Shown: positions 1-11,505, counted from the first letter of the stretch. The stretch is 64,000 bases of DNA from Candidatus Anammoximicrobium sp. (GCA_012515235.1 JAAYYU010000124.1:99609-163608), one strand, 5' to 3'. Numbers and translations are program-made. The notes: a model not told the origin generated them from the sequence alone.

Positions 1-412
1 CGGCGTCCATCAACCCCACCTTGCACCCAGCCCGCTTCAGGCCGAAGGCCAGCGTGGCGGCAATGGTGCTCTTGCCCACGCCGCCCTTGCCGGAGCCGAC
101 CGCGATGACGCTCTTTGCCGTCAGCCCGACCTCGCCCCGTTTGGGAGCGGGACGCTCTTGAACCGATTGCCGGATGTCCAGCGAAGCCAGCTGAGGGAAC
201 GTCGCCCGCAGTTTTTCTTGTACGGACTCCAGGACGTCCCGCCACAGGGGCGCCGACCAGGTAGTCAGCGACAGCTCCAGCGACAGTTTGCCGTCCTGCA
301 CTTGCACATTCTTCACTTGATCCAGTTTGGTCAAGCTGCGACCGCTTTCAGGATCCTTCACTTCCGCCAAGGCAGCCTGTACCGCCGCCGCGTCCATCTG
401 ACCGTTCGCCAT
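1..412 (-). CDS. mrp: Mrp/ApbC-type iron-sulfur carrier P-loop ATPase, N-terminal part
   Basis: This is the first 137 residues of a gene that runs off the left edge of the window. Proteins of this family bind and transfer iron-sulfur clusters in the cytoplasm and use ATP. The translated part has an N-terminal MIP18/DUF59-like domain (about residues 1-85) followed by a deviant Walker A motif, GSGKGGVGKST, at residues 106-116, which is the Mrp/ApbC/MinD-superfamily signature. The start is the ATG at 412; an in-frame TGA lies two codons upstream, so no longer start is possible. It lies 60 bases downstream of the small gene at 473-928 on the same strand and may be co-transcribed with it. The C-terminal CxxC cluster-binding motif cannot be checked because it is outside the window. 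Confidence 0.9.
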   Translation of the reverse strand, partial: MANGQMDAAAVQAALAEVKDPESGRSLTKLDQVKNVQVQDGKLSLELSLTTWSAPLWRDVLESVQEKLRATFPQLASLDIRQSVQERPAPKRGEVGLTAKSVIAVGSGKGGVGKSTIAATLAFGLKRAGCKVGLMDA

Positions 413-472
413 GACTCAATTCCTCTCTTACGCGGCAGTGCCGCAGTTTCGTTTCAGGTCAACCCTACCACC

Positions 473-928
473 TCACGCCTGTGTCCACTCGTCCCCGGAC
501 GCCTGCCTGGCCCACGGCAGTTGCGACCGGACGTGTTCGCGAAACGTCGCGTGCGACGGAGGGATCTGTGCCAAGAACCGCTCCCACACCGGCCGCAGGC
601 GGACGATGTCGCGCGGCGCAAACAACACGTGCGCTGCCCCGGCCTCTCGCAGCAGCCATTCGACGCCCTGCAGGCTCCGATCCGCCAGGAGGATAACGTG
701 CCACGGCCGAAATCGCCCGTGGAACTCCGCCAAACGCCGACAGACCGACTCCGCACTTTCCGGCAGCACCTCCACGGCCGCCAGCGCCGTGGTCCGGATT
801 TGCAGTTCCCGCAAGCAGGCTGGCCAGCTTCTGGTTTCGCACACCCCGCAGGCCGGCCGCAGCACACGGCGGATCGCCGCGGCCCACTTGCCTGTCTTTT
901 CGCAGACGACAATGCTCGATTCGTTCAT
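473..928 (-). CDS. hypothetical protein, 151 aa, possible receiver-like fold
   Basis: I do not recognise this protein. From the ATG at 928 it begins MNESSIVVCEKTGKW and has alternating hydrophobic strands and helices (for example SIVVCEKTG, HVILLADRS, HVLFAPRDI), which would suit a small alpha/beta fold like a response-regulator receiver. The acidic phosphorylation site is not evident. It has no signal peptide and no transmembrane segment. It is upstream of the mrp gene on the same strand with a 60-base gap, and divergent from the VWA gene at 1170. The reading frame can be extended to 1165, but the extension is Arg/Pro-rich out-of-frame-like sequence, so the internal ATG is preferred. Confidence 0.6.
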   Translation of the reverse strand: MNESSIVVCEKTGKWAAAIRRVLRPACGVCETRSWPACLRELQIRTTALAAVEVLPESAESVCRRLAEFHGRFRPWHVILLADRSLQGVEWLLREAGAAHVLFAPRDIVRLRPVWERFLAQIPPSHATFREHVRSQLPWARQASGDEWTQA

Positions 929-1169
929 GGTTTCGTCCGCCTCTATGTTAGGACCTGCCGCCTCGGTCAGCAACCGCCCCGACCTGGGCGGCTCCGGCAC
1001 ACGGTTGGCCGCGGCAGGGCTGCCGCCTATGATGTTAACGGGAGCGGGAGGCCTGGGCCAGCAGGTTCGGTTCCCCCCAAGACCCGGCCGGCGAAGACGT
1101 CCGGCGCCTTGTACGGATCGTAGAACCCGTGCCGCTGGCGGTCGAGAAGCAGACGAAGGGATCAACTTT

Positions 1170-2870
1170 ATGGCGGGGCCTCAGCGGATCGGGGGCGTGA
1201 TTCACACGTACCAGAAATACGACCCTCGGCGGTTTCCCAGCCCCACGCAGCCGCCGCCCGACATGGTGTCTGGAGCGTTCGAGCATCTGCTGGCTTTCGG
1301 CGGCATGCGCGAGTTGACCGACGACGAGTTGGCCCGTGCGGTGCGACTGGACCCCGGCCAGATCGCAGGACTCGGTCCCAGTATCGATGCGCTGATCGCC
1401 CTGCTGCTGGAACGTCAACGGAAGATCCTGGCCAAGTACGAAACGGACACGGTCCAGCAGACCGCCGCTCGCGCTTATCGCCAGATCGCCGTGCCGCTGC
1501 AGCCGCCCGCCAAGCTACGGGAACGCTTCGTGCGGGCCGTGCGGGAAGAGCAGCTGTACGACCTGGAACGCCTGTGGTACGCGGCGGGCGACGACCGCTC
1601 GCCGTTCGCCCGCGGACTGCTGCCGCTGATGGAACGGCTGGGCGAAAAGTACCAGGTGGACGAACTGGCCGCCGAGTACGAGTTCACCGGCCGCGTGCCG
1701 CTGTCGGTGCCCGAAGCGCTGCAGCTCAAAGAGGAACTGGAGCAGATCGACCAACTGCTGAAGCAGCTGGAGCAGGCTCGCCAGACCGCGCAGATTGCGG
1801 TGATCGACATGGAGATGCTGGCCGAGTTCGCCGAGCCGGGCGATCTGGAACGGCTGCACGAATTGCAGCAGATGGTCGAGGACCACCTGCGCGAGCTGGC
1901 CGAGCGGCAGGGATTGACCAGGGAGGACGGCGTTTACCGGCTGACCCCGCAAGCCTACAAACTGTTCCAGGGCCGCCTCCTGGAACGCATCTTCAGCGAA
2001 CTGGAGCCGTCCCGCACCGGCCGGCATCAAGGGCCCGTCCTGGGCGAAGGGGCAGTCGAGCAGCAGCTGACCAAGCCCTACGAATTCGGCGATTCGATCA
2101 CGCACATGGACATCCCCCAGTCGATGATCAACGCCATGTTGCGGGACGGAGCCGGGCTGCCGGTGCGGCTGAAAACGGAGGACATCGTGGTGCACCGCAC
2201 GCGCAACACGCCGAAATGCGCCACGGTCGTGGTGATGGATATGAGCGGATCGATGCGGTACGACGGGCAGTACATCAACGTCAAACGGATGGGCTTGGCG
2301 CTGAACGGCCTGATCCGCAGCGAGTATCCCGGCGATTACCTGCATTTCATCGAGATGTACACTTTTGCCAAGCCGTGTCCCGGCGGCGAGATCATCGACC
2401 TGCTGCCCAAGCCGGTGACGATCTTCGACCCGATCGTGCGATTTCGCGTCGACATGAGCCGGGACGATATCAGCGAGTTGCAGATCCCGCCGCATTTCAC
2501 GAACATCCAGCACAGCCTGCTGTTGGCCCGCCGGTTCCTGACGGCCCAGGACACCCCCAATCGGCAAATCATCTTGATCACCGACGGCCTGCCGACGGCG
2601 CACTTCGACGGTCCCTGGCTGTACCTGCTGTATCCGCCGGACCGGCTGACCGAGGAAGCCACACTTCGCGAAGGCCGACTGTGCCAGCGCGAAGGCATCA
2701 CGATCAATCTCTTCCTGGTGCCCAGCTGGTCGCAATCCGAAGAGGATATCCGGTTCGCTTATCGACTGGCCGAATCGACCAAGGGCCGCGTGTTCTTTAC
2801 CGCGGGCTGCGACCTCGACCGCTGTGTGGTCTGGGATTACGTCCGGCAGAAACGGGAGATCCTGGCGTGA
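1170..2870 (+). CDS. VWA (von Willebrand factor A) domain protein, 566 aa
   Basis: This is a cytoplasmic-looking protein with a C-terminal VWA domain. The metal-ion-dependent adhesion site is visible as DMSGS at residues 357-361 (DxSxS), and a second VWA strand reads LITDGLPTAHFDG near residue 472. The N-terminal 300 residues are helical and rich in Glu, Leu and Gln, with coiled-coil potential. In related bacterial proteins such a VWA domain works with a MoxR-type AAA ATPase; none is adjacent here, but one lies at 22725. The reading frame stays open upstream to 411, yet the ATG at 1170 has an AAGGG ribosome site and the protein-like sequence starts there. The exact role is unknown. Confidence 0.88.
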   Translation: MAGPQRIGGVIHTYQKYDPRRFPSPTQPPPDMVSGAFEHLLAFGGMRELTDDELARAVRLDPGQIAGLGPSIDALIALLLERQRKILAKYETDTVQQTAARAYRQIAVPLQPPAKLRERFVRAVREEQLYDLERLWYAAGDDRSPFARGLLPLMERLGEKYQVDELAAEYEFTGRVPLSVPEALQLKEELEQIDQLLKQLEQARQTAQIAVIDMEMLAEFAEPGDLERLHELQQMVEDHLRELAERQGLTREDGVYRLTPQAYKLFQGRLLERIFSELEPSRTGRHQGPVLGEGAVEQQLTKPYEFGDSITHMDIPQSMINAMLRDGAGLPVRLKTEDIVVHRTRNTPKCATVVVMDMSGSMRYDGQYINVKRMGLALNGLIRSEYPGDYLHFIEMYTFAKPCPGGEIIDLLPKPVTIFDPIVRFRVDMSRDDISELQIPPHFTNIQHSLLLARRFLTAQDTPNRQIILITDGLPTAHFDGPWLYLLYPPDRLTEEATLREGRLCQREGITINLFLVPSWSQSEEDIRFAYRLAESTKGRVFFTAGCDLDRCVVWDYVRQKREILA

Positions 2871-2887
2871 CGCGGCGGGCGGCGCGA

Positions 2888-3235
2888 CTACGGGTTGCGG
2901 CTGGCGCCGTCAAAGTGCAGTGCCAGCCACAGCGTGGGCTGGCGGGGATCGGTCCATTCGACCCGGTGCCGACAGTGGGCGGGGATCAGCACGCAGTCGC
3001 CCGACTGGAGGCGGACGAGTTCGGCTTCATCCTCGAATCGCAGCTGGGCGCGGCCGCGCAACACCAAAACCCATTCATCGCGGTCCTGGTCGTACCACTG
3101 GCCCGCGGTTGTGGCGTGGCCCGTCGAGATGATCCGTTCCAGGCGAAAGTGGCCGCCGCGAATCAACTCGTCGAATCGCTCCTCCGGCAGCGGGCCGGGC
3201 ACGTCGGCAAACAGGTTCTGTACGATTGGAGCCAT
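2888..3235 (-). CDS. cupin domain protein, 115 aa
   Basis: This is a small single-domain cupin. Motif 1 is seen around residues 45-65 (GQWYDQDRDEWVLVLRG) and motif 2 around residues 85-100 (SGDCVLIPAHCRHRVEW). The usual histidines of motif 1 are replaced by aspartates, as happens in a known subgroup of small cupins; two histidines remain in motif 2. The start is the ATG at 3235, beginning MAPIVQNL; the longer open frame to 3415 overlaps the sufS start on the other strand and is not protein-like. It converges with the VWA gene, with 17 bases between the stops. Substrate unknown. Confidence 0.8.
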   Translation of the reverse strand: MAPIVQNLFADVPGPLPEERFDELIRGGHFRLERIISTGHATTAGQWYDQDRDEWVLVLRGRAQLRFEDEAELVRLQSGDCVLIPAHCRHRVEWTDPRQPTLWLALHFDGASRNP

Positions 3236-3350
3236 CCGCGGAACCTTGTCTGAAGCGGTCAGTGCTCCTAAAGTAGCGTGGGCGAACGTGTGGAGGAAGA
3301 GGGCGTTGCGGCGACGGCCCGGAAACGATCGTGCGGAGTTTAGCGGACTT

Positions 3351-4610
3351 ATGTCGATGACGACGGCGGATGAATTACCGTGGGATGTCGAGTCGCTCCG
3401 GGGCGATTTCCCCATTCTGGCCTCGGAGATCTACGGCGGCGTGCCCTTGACCTACCTCGACAACGCCGCGACGACCCAGCGCCCGCGGCAGGTGATCGAG
3501 GCGATGACGACGGCCTACGAGCGCCAGTACGCCAACGTCCACCGTGGCCTGCACTACTTGAGCGAGTTGAGCACCGATTTATACGAAAACGCGCGCGACA
3601 CGGTGCAACGGTTCTTGAACGCCCGCCGCGTGCATGAAGTCATTTTCACGGCCGGCACGACGGCGTCGATCAACCTGGTGGCCCGCAGTTGGGGCGATGC
3701 GAATCTGCGTGCGGGCGACGAGATCCTGCTGACGGAGATGGAGCATCACTCGAACATCGTCCCCTGGCAGCAGCTGGCTTGCCGCACGGGCTGTCGCGTC
3801 AGGTTCCTGCCCGTCACAGACGGCGGGCAACTGGTCTTGGACGCCCTGGACGATTTCTTGACCGAACGCACGAAACTGGTCTCCGTCGTCGCCGTGTCCA
3901 ACGTGTTGGGCACGATCAACCCCGTTTCGACGATCGTCCGGCGGGCGCACCAGGCGGGCGCTCTCGTGCTGGTTGACGCGGCGCAAAGCGTGCCGCATGG
4001 AACCACGGACGTGCAGGCCTGGGACGCGGATTTCGTCGCCTTCAGCGGTCACAAGATGCTGGGGCCTTCGGGCATCGGCGTGCTGTACGGCCGCGAGACG
4101 ATCCTGGAATCCATGCCGCCGTTCCTGGGCGGCGGGAGCATGATCCGCCGCGTCACGCTGGAAGGGTTTGAGCCCGCGGATCTGCCGTCCCGCTTCGAGG
4201 CCGGCACGCCGCCGATTGTTCCCGCGATCGGACTGGCGGCCGCGGCCGACTACTTGCAGCAGATCGGGCTGGAGAACATTCACCGCTATGAACAAGGTTT
4301 GACCGCACAGGCCCAGGCGATGATCTCGCGCCTGGACGGCGTGCGGATTCTGGGGCCGGGGCCGGACCTGCGCGGCGGCATGATCAGCTTTGTGGTCGAG
4401 GGGATTCAAGCCAACGACCTGGCGATGACCCTGGACGAACAGGGCGTCGCGGTACGGGCAGGGCACCATTGCGCGATGCCGCTGCATGCCCGCCTGGGCG
4501 TGTCCGCCAGCACGCGGGCCAGCTTCTACTTCTACAACACGCCGGCAGAAATCGAACGACTGGGCGAGGCCCTGCACAAGGCGCTGCGCGTCCTGCGGCG
4601 CAAGCCGTAG
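3351..4610 (+). CDS. sufS: cysteine desulfurase, SufS family
   Basis: This 419-residue PLP enzyme would take sulfur from L-cysteine as a persulfide for iron-sulfur cluster assembly. Family marks are clear: YLDNAATTQ near residue 40, EMEHHSNIVPW, the Schiff-base lysine in SGHKMLGPSG at residue 235, and the catalytic cysteine at residue 374 in RAGHHCAMPLH, the context typical of group II (SufS/CsdA) desulfurases. The length matches SufS (about 405-420). The ATG at 3351 is chosen; ATG at 3357 is a possible alternative. It is divergent from the cupin gene. No sufBCD or sufU is next to it here, so whether it is the main SufS or a CsdA-like paralogue cannot be told from this window. Confidence 0.92.
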   Translation: MSMTTADELPWDVESLRGDFPILASEIYGGVPLTYLDNAATTQRPRQVIEAMTTAYERQYANVHRGLHYLSELSTDLYENARDTVQRFLNARRVHEVIFTAGTTASINLVARSWGDANLRAGDEILLTEMEHHSNIVPWQQLACRTGCRVRFLPVTDGGQLVLDALDDFLTERTKLVSVVAVSNVLGTINPVSTIVRRAHQAGALVLVDAAQSVPHGTTDVQAWDADFVAFSGHKMLGPSGIGVLYGRETILESMPPFLGGGSMIRRVTLEGFEPADLPSRFEAGTPPIVPAIGLAAAADYLQQIGLENIHRYEQGLTAQAQAMISRLDGVRILGPGPDLRGGMISFVVEGIQANDLAMTLDEQGVAVRAGHHCAMPLHARLGVSASTRASFYFYNTPAEIERLGEALHKALRVLRRKP

Positions 4611-4623
4611 CGTCAGGCGGCGA

Positions 4624-4647
4624 CCAACCGTCTGGTCTGCCGGTTGG
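4624..4647. terminator. hairpin between convergent sufS and ettA
   Basis: A perfect 7-bp stem (CCAACCG / CGGTTGG) with a 10-base loop lies in the 76-base gap between two convergent genes. There is no strong T tract, so this is a terminator-like hairpin judged by position. Confidence 0.35.
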
Positions 4648-4686
4648 CTTCCGCCCGGCGCTCCGGAGACGCTGCGGCGGCGCCTC

Positions 4687-6360
<1,674 letters not shown>

Positions 6361-6415
6361 GCGTGATTCTTCCTCGTGTTCCGGGCGACCGCCTGCGTGC
6401 CGTGCCGCGGTCGTG

Positions 6416-7561
6416 TCACAGGTCCACCCACTTGCCGGTCTCCGCCGCGTCGCGCGCTCGGAGGCAGACTTCGGTCAAGCGGAAGGCGTCCTCCTGGCTG
6501 ATGAGGTGCTCCTTCTCGCCCGCGATTTCGGCCAGGAAATCCGCGAAGAAGTCCACCGGCTCGGGCAATTCCAGTTCGCGCGGACCGTCGGTTGCCGTGA
6601 TCAGCGTGACCCGATTGTCGGCGCCCAGGACCTCCAGCAGGCCCTCGCTGCCGGCAATCCGCAAGCGGTCGTCTCCGTGGGTGGGAGCTGTTTCGGGGCG
6701 GAGGTAATCGAGGTTGGTCAGGGCCGTCCCGCCGTTGTCCAGCTTGAACAGGACGCCCGCGTGATCCTGAAATCCGGGGTACTCCGGATGGTCGTTGTTC
6801 CCGTGCCAGGCGGAAACCCGCAGGTACTTCCGCCCCGAGGTCCAGCGCATGTAGTCGATGGAGTGAATCCCGGCCCAGGGGATGGTCCCGCCGTAGGTTT
6901 TCAGGTCCTTGTAGAACCAGGGCCTGGCGGTCCCGAACCGGTACGATTTCTGAGAGGTCAGCAGAATGGGTTCGCCGATCAGGCCGTCCTGGACCGCCTT
7001 CCTGGCCGCCCGATAAGGCGGGAAGCAGCGCATGTTCATCAACGACGTCAGGCGGACTTTGGCCCGGCCCACCGCCTCCTTCAACGCCGCCAGGTCTGCG
7101 AGGGTCGTGGCCACCGGCTTCTCGGAAACGACGTGCAGGCCGCGGCGGGCAGCCGCGATGGACGCCTCGGCGTTCCGGTAATAGGGCAGGCAGACCGCGA
7201 CCACGTCCAGCTCCTCTTTTTCCAGCAGCTGCTCAAAGTGGTCGTAAACGCGCGTCTTCTCGGAAAACGCCTTGCTGCGTTTCAGGCTGGAAACGTCGTC
7301 CTCCGGCAAGCTCTTGGCAAAGGCCGTCAATTCCACGCCGGGCAGCCGAGGAATGGTGCCCAGGATGACACCGGTGTGCCCGTCGGTGCCGATCAGCCCG
7401 ACGCGCACCCTGGCGGTTCCAGCCGGCGGTGGTTCCGCTGCCCCGACCGCGGTTGTCGCTCCCACGGCCAAACCGGCGCCCAGCGCCGATTTCAGAAAGC
7501 GACGCCTGTCCGGGCAGGGAACATCCTGGGGCTTTTCGTTGGCAGACAGTTTTCCACTCAT
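6416..7561 (-). CDS. Tat-exported Gfo/Idh/MocA-family oxidoreductase
   Basis: This 381-residue protein has a twin-arginine leader ([18 protein letters not shown], residues 18-35) and should be exported folded with its nicotinamide cofactor. The Rossmann fold begins near residue 53 with [11 protein letters not shown], and the family motif EKPVAT is present (residues 140-150). Gfo/Idh/MocA enzymes oxidise or rearrange sugars and inositols, but the substrate here cannot be named. The predicted exported state is typical of planctomycete members, which are often found with glycan-related genes. A DUF4838 glycan-type gene lies immediately upstream on the same strand (gap about 100 bases), so the two may act on the same kind of substrate. 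Confidence 0.9.
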   Translation of the reverse strand: MSGKLSANEKPQDVPCPDRRRFLKSALGAGLAVGATTAVGAAEPPPAGTARVRVGLIGTDGHTGVILGTIPRLPGVELTAFAKSLPEDDVSSLKRSKAFSEKTRVYDHFEQLLEKEELDVVAVCLPYYRNAEASIAAARRGLHVVSEKPVATTLADLAALKEAVGRAKVRLTSLMNMRCFPPYRAARKAVQDGLIGEPILLTSQKSYRFGTARPWFYKDLKTYGGTIPWAGIHSIDYMRWTSGRKYLRVSAWHGNNDHPEYPGFQDHAGVLFKLDNGGTALTNLDYLRPETAPTHGDDRLRIAGSEGLLEVLGADNRVTLITATDGPRELELPEPVDFFADFLAEIAGEKEHLISQEDAFRLTEVCLRARDAAETGKWVDL

Positions 7562-7661
7562 CCGACATCACCTCCCATGACAGCTGGGCTGACTGAAAAA
7601 CGTTGAAGTCTATCGCCGTCCAGGGCCGCCAGCCAGCCGGGCGGGTCCGGGCCGACGAAGG

Positions 7662-10142
7662 CTATCGCTTACCGCCCGCATCAGTTTCCGCAGGCAGTAG
7701 GATCAGACGCACGTCGTCGATGTAGATCCGTTTTCCGGCGGGAAAGTCCCGCACCCAGACGCCGGCGCGAATGCGGGCGGCGCCAGACGGCGGGTCGCGT
7801 ACGTCCATCACGGCGGCGGCCGCGTGCCATGTGCCGGGAGTCGGCGTGAGGCTGGTTGTGCTCCCGCCCTGCAGGTTGCGATGAGCCTCGTCGAGCGGCC
7901 GCAGACTCAAGTCCACGAAGCCGCCGTCGGGCTGGCCGGGGGGAACCGACAGCGAGGCCACCAGGCAGTAGCGGCCCGGCGCAAAGGCGATCGTCTGATG
8001 CGGTCCGCCGTACTGAATCCCCTCGCCCAACATCCCGTACGTCCCGCTGCGGGCCGCTTCCTCGCACCGTGTCAGGCGGCCGACCTGATCCTGGAGCCAG
8101 ACGTTCCAGGCAGCGGCCTTGGCCTGATCCCCTTCCTCGAAGGACGCATTGGCGGTCAGGTGCGGAACGTGGGGATCCAGGCAAGTCTGCATCGTGGCCG
8201 CGTGCATCTGCAGCTTTCCCGACTGTCCCTGGGCGGCCAGTTCGGCCAGCCGCGCCCGCAAGGCGTCGGACCGAGGCAGCCAATCGAACAAGGCCCAGGC
8301 GTCTTCGGCGCACCACTGGTGGCCCGCGATCGCGTCATGCCGGTCCAGGTCGCTGCCGTGCTGCAGGAAGGGATGGCCGCGGAAGGTCTGCGTGGCGAGG
8401 CGCCGCCGTTTTTCGGCGTACCCCAGGCGTTGCGCCGCCGTTTCGAGCCACGCCAGCGCATCCGTCTCCGTGGCGAGCTGCGGCGCGGGCTGGCTCTGCG
8501 AATAGGCCAGCGCCGACGCTTCATAGTACTCGAACGCCTTCAGCAGAAGTTCCGCGCGTGCCCGCTGGCTCGGACTGCCGGCGTGGCTCAGGGCCAGTTC
8601 CAGCCAGTGGCGGCACTGGGCGACCTCGGCCGCGGTCACGTCCCTGAGGTAGCTCGGCGAGTGGAACGGCAGATACTGTCTGCCTTTCGTCCACCAGGCG
8701 GAGTCGCGGATGCGGCGCGTCCAGAAATCCTCCCAGTGGTCGTAGTACTTTTTCACGTAGGGCGCCGCCTGCGGCCCGACCGCTGCCTCGTACCATTCCT
8801 CCAGCAGTTGGTCGACATCGCGCGTCGGATCCCATTGCAGTTTCAGCGACACGTACAGTTTTGGCCCCTCGCCGAAATTGGGATAGGCCTCCGCCGTCAG
8901 CCCGCGCACGCCGTTCTGATGGGCAAAGCGATAGTATTCCCCCATCACGTGCGGGTACACTCGCGGCACCAGGTAGGCGGCGCCGTAGATGTAGTCGTAC
9001 CAGCCGACCACGGGAGAAGCCTGGGCCCAGCGCCGCGTCAGCTCTTCGCTGGCCTGCCGCGCCTCGGGGTCGATCCACTGCATCCGGTCGTAGGTCATGT
9101 ACGGAATCATCCGCGGATGGATCTTCACCCGATCCGGCGGCTCGAAGATCTCGCTGTAGGCCAGACAGCCGAACCACTTGTCCGGATGCCGTTTCAGCAC
9201 GCCGTCGATCACGGCGTTGACCCAGGTAAAGTAGCGGTCCGACAGGTGGTCGCGCCCGACCATGTTCTTGCGGCCGGCATCCAGCGCGCGGCAACGGTCG
9301 CACTGGCAGTGTCCGCCGCTGTCGGTCACGCCCAGCGAGTACGATTCCGCCTCCGGATGCGCGTCGAAAAAGGCCGCAATCCGCTCCACGGCGGCATCGA
9401 CAATGCCCGGCGCGGTGAAGCAGGGCTGCCAGCCCGCATGGTAGCGGTCGGGGGGCGGAAGGTAACGCTCTCCGTTGCGAAGGGGGAAGAAGTCCGGGTG
9501 TTTCTGGATGTCGGAGCGAGGAAACAGGCCGTACAGCTGGTGGTGGAACTCGATCCGCGAGTGCAGCCGGTTTCGCCGCGCCCACCGTTGCTGGTCGTCC
9601 AGGCGGAGGCCAAAGTACTTGCGCGAAAAGAAGGCCGGTTGCTCGCGCACCGGTTCCCGCGGCACCGCGATGGTCGCCTGTGGCGGCACGTGCGTGCCGT
9701 CCGGGCCCGGCATCAGCCAGCGCACGCCGACGTAACGTTCCAGGAACTCGTAGATCCCGAATTCCGTGCCCCAGTCGGTCGGCCCCCGGACGACGATCGT
9801 GCGCGCGTCAGGGAACTGGATCACAAACCCGTCGCCGTCCAGACCGGCCAGGTCGATCCCCAGCGACTCGACGGCGGGCGTGCGGCCCAGGTGGATCTCC
9901 GTCACCTCGTCCCCGCCCCGTTCGCCGAATTCGAGTTTTGCCCCGCTGGCCTGCTGGATCAGACGCTGCATTTCGCCGGCGGCTTCCTGGAGCTGCTCGG
10001 AAGCATTCGGCTGCAGCACAAGGACCGCCCGCGGCACGCCCTGGTGAACGATCTCCGTCCTCCCCTGCGCGCCGTGGACCACGCCGTGGACCACGACCGC
10101 AGCCACGGTCCACACAACAAATCCCGCGGTTGCCGTCTTCAT
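7662..10142 (-). CDS. secreted DUF4838-domain protein, 826 aa
   Basis: The protein starts with a Sec-type signal peptide (MKTATAGFVVWTVAAVVVHG). The N-terminal part resembles the small domain in front of the barrel of alpha-glucuronidases. The central part carries the cysteine cluster GHCQCDRCRALD that is typical of DUF4838 proteins, and the last 150 residues look like a jelly-roll carbohydrate-binding domain (FEEGDQAKAAAW to YIDDVRLILL). DUF4838 proteins are presumed glycoside hydrolases, but the substrate is unproven. The start is ATG 10142; the frame stays open to 10670, which would overlap the divergent gene. The gene is divergent from the SUMF1-like gene at 10282. Confidence 0.85.
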   Translation of the reverse strand: MKTATAGFVVWTVAAVVVHGVVHGAQGRTEIVHQGVPRAVLVLQPNASEQLQEAAGEMQRLIQQASGAKLEFGERGGDEVTEIHLGRTPAVESLGIDLAGLDGDGFVIQFPDARTIVVRGPTDWGTEFGIYEFLERYVGVRWLMPGPDGTHVPPQATIAVPREPVREQPAFFSRKYFGLRLDDQQRWARRNRLHSRIEFHHQLYGLFPRSDIQKHPDFFPLRNGERYLPPPDRYHAGWQPCFTAPGIVDAAVERIAAFFDAHPEAESYSLGVTDSGGHCQCDRCRALDAGRKNMVGRDHLSDRYFTWVNAVIDGVLKRHPDKWFGCLAYSEIFEPPDRVKIHPRMIPYMTYDRMQWIDPEARQASEELTRRWAQASPVVGWYDYIYGAAYLVPRVYPHVMGEYYRFAHQNGVRGLTAEAYPNFGEGPKLYVSLKLQWDPTRDVDQLLEEWYEAAVGPQAAPYVKKYYDHWEDFWTRRIRDSAWWTKGRQYLPFHSPSYLRDVTAAEVAQCRHWLELALSHAGSPSQRARAELLLKAFEYYEASALAYSQSQPAPQLATETDALAWLETAAQRLGYAEKRRRLATQTFRGHPFLQHGSDLDRHDAIAGHQWCAEDAWALFDWLPRSDALRARLAELAAQGQSGKLQMHAATMQTCLDPHVPHLTANASFEEGDQAKAAAWNVWLQDQVGRLTRCEEAARSGTYGMLGEGIQYGGPHQTIAFAPGRYCLVASLSVPPGQPDGGFVDLSLRPLDEAHRNLQGGSTTSLTPTPGTWHAAAAVMDVRDPPSGAARIRAGVWVRDFPAGKRIYIDDVRLILLPAETDAGGKR

Positions 10143-10281
10143 GTTGCCCCCCTCCGTGCCAGCGCGTGATGAAGTGATGGTAGCCTTCCAAAACCAGCCA
10201 GCTCGCAAACGACTTTGCGGCCTCGTGTCATTGATTTGACATGCTCCCCATGATACCGTGATCCGCAGAGGAGAAAATAGC

Positions 10282-11457
10282 ATGCGAGTCAACACCCCAA
10301 GAACAGAACGTAGGTCTGCAAGTTGGCCCCGGAAGAACGCGATCGCGCGGGGGCCGGGTCGAACCGGCTTGTTGTCGGCTTTGGCGAGCCTGGCGATCCT
10401 GGCGATCGCCGTCGGGACGGAGTCGCCGAGCCGCGCGGCCGAACAGGGCGAGCCGGCCCAGGGCACGGCGAAGCAAGTCGATCTGGGCGGCGGCGTGAGC
10501 TTGGAAGTCGTGTACCTTCCGCCCGGCGAATTCCTGATGGGAAGCACGCCGGAAGAGCGCGCCTGGGCCACGGGAATCGAAGGCGGCGCCAGCCCGGGGA
10601 CCTCGCGCGAAAAGCCCGAGGGCGATCCGCGGCCGATGCGGGTCAAGCACGGATTCTGGATGGGACGCACGGAAGTCAGCGTGGGCCAGTTCCGGCGTTT
10701 CGTCGAGGAAACCGGTTATGTCACCGACGCCGAGAAGCCCGGTGGGTGGACGCAGTGTTTCGACCCGGAATGGGACGGATACCATTTCACAACGCAGGTC
10801 GTGCATCCCTGGAAGAGAATGCCCGGCAAGAGCTGGCGCGATCCGAACTGGGCGTTTCCCAACGAGGATGTCTACCCCGTGGTGTGCGTGAGCTGGAATG
10901 ACGACCGGGCCTTCTGTCGCTGGCTGACGAAGCGCGAGCGCGAAGCCGGCCGGCTGGCCGAAGGCCTGGAGTACCGGCTGCCTACGGAAGCCGAGTGGGC
11001 CTATGCCTGCCGCGGCGGCTGCCCGCGGGCGTTCTTCTGGTGGGGAGACGAAATCGAGGAAGGCGAAGGCAGACTGAATATCTCGGCCATCGACTTTTTG
11101 CCCGGCCGCCAGAGAACCTGGCCGCTGGCCAAGGCGCCGTGGAGCGACGGGTACGCGTTCGTCTCGCCGGTGGACCATTACGGCGAGAAGGGCCGCAATG
11201 GCTTTGGCCTGGCAGACATGTGCGGCGGAGTGTGGGAGTTTGTCCTGGACCACTTCGATCCGCAAGGCGGACACGAGGAAGCCCATTTCGTCGAAACGGA
11301 CCCGCATCCTGTCTGCCGGGGCGGCAACTATTTCGATGTGCCCGGCAACGCGCGCTGCGCCGTCCGGCTGGGAATCCAAAGTCGCACCTACTCCGACTCC
11401 CGCGACGGATTCCGCATCTGCCTGGGACGCCCCGTGCCCGGTGCGCCGGCAAATTAG
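10282..11457 (+). CDS. SUMF1/formylglycine-generating-enzyme-fold protein, exported, no catalytic Cys pair
   Basis: This 391-residue protein has an N-terminal hydrophobic leader (GLLSALASLAILAIAVG, about residues 25-50) and then a complete SUMF1/FGE-sulfatase fold: FLMGSTPEERAW, EVSVGQFRRFVEETGY, YPVVCVSWNDDRAFCRWL, RLPTEAEWAYACRGG and a C-terminal SRDGFRICLGR. In true formylglycine-generating enzymes two cysteines sit just after the GGS segment near the C-terminus; here that segment reads RGGNYFDVPGNARCAVR, so the active-site pair is missing. It is therefore probably a binding or structural member, not a sulfatase-activating enzyme. The start is ATG 10282 with a GAGGAG ribosome site at 10268-10273; GTG 10258 is the only longer option. 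Confidence 0.85.
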   Translation: MRVNTPRTERRSASWPRKNAIARGPGRTGLLSALASLAILAIAVGTESPSRAAEQGEPAQGTAKQVDLGGGVSLEVVYLPPGEFLMGSTPEERAWATGIEGGASPGTSREKPEGDPRPMRVKHGFWMGRTEVSVGQFRRFVEETGYVTDAEKPGGWTQCFDPEWDGYHFTTQVVHPWKRMPGKSWRDPNWAFPNEDVYPVVCVSWNDDRAFCRWLTKREREAGRLAEGLEYRLPTEAEWAYACRGGCPRAFFWWGDEIEEGEGRLNISAIDFLPGRQRTWPLAKAPWSDGYAFVSPVDHYGEKGRNGFGLADMCGGVWEFVLDHFDPQGGHEEAHFVETDPHPVCRGGNYFDVPGNARCAVRLGIQSRTYSDSRDGFRICLGRPVPGAPAN

Positions 11458-11505
11458 CAGCGCGGCATCACTGGAAGCCCAAAGTTGAACCTATCAGCCG
11501 CAGGT

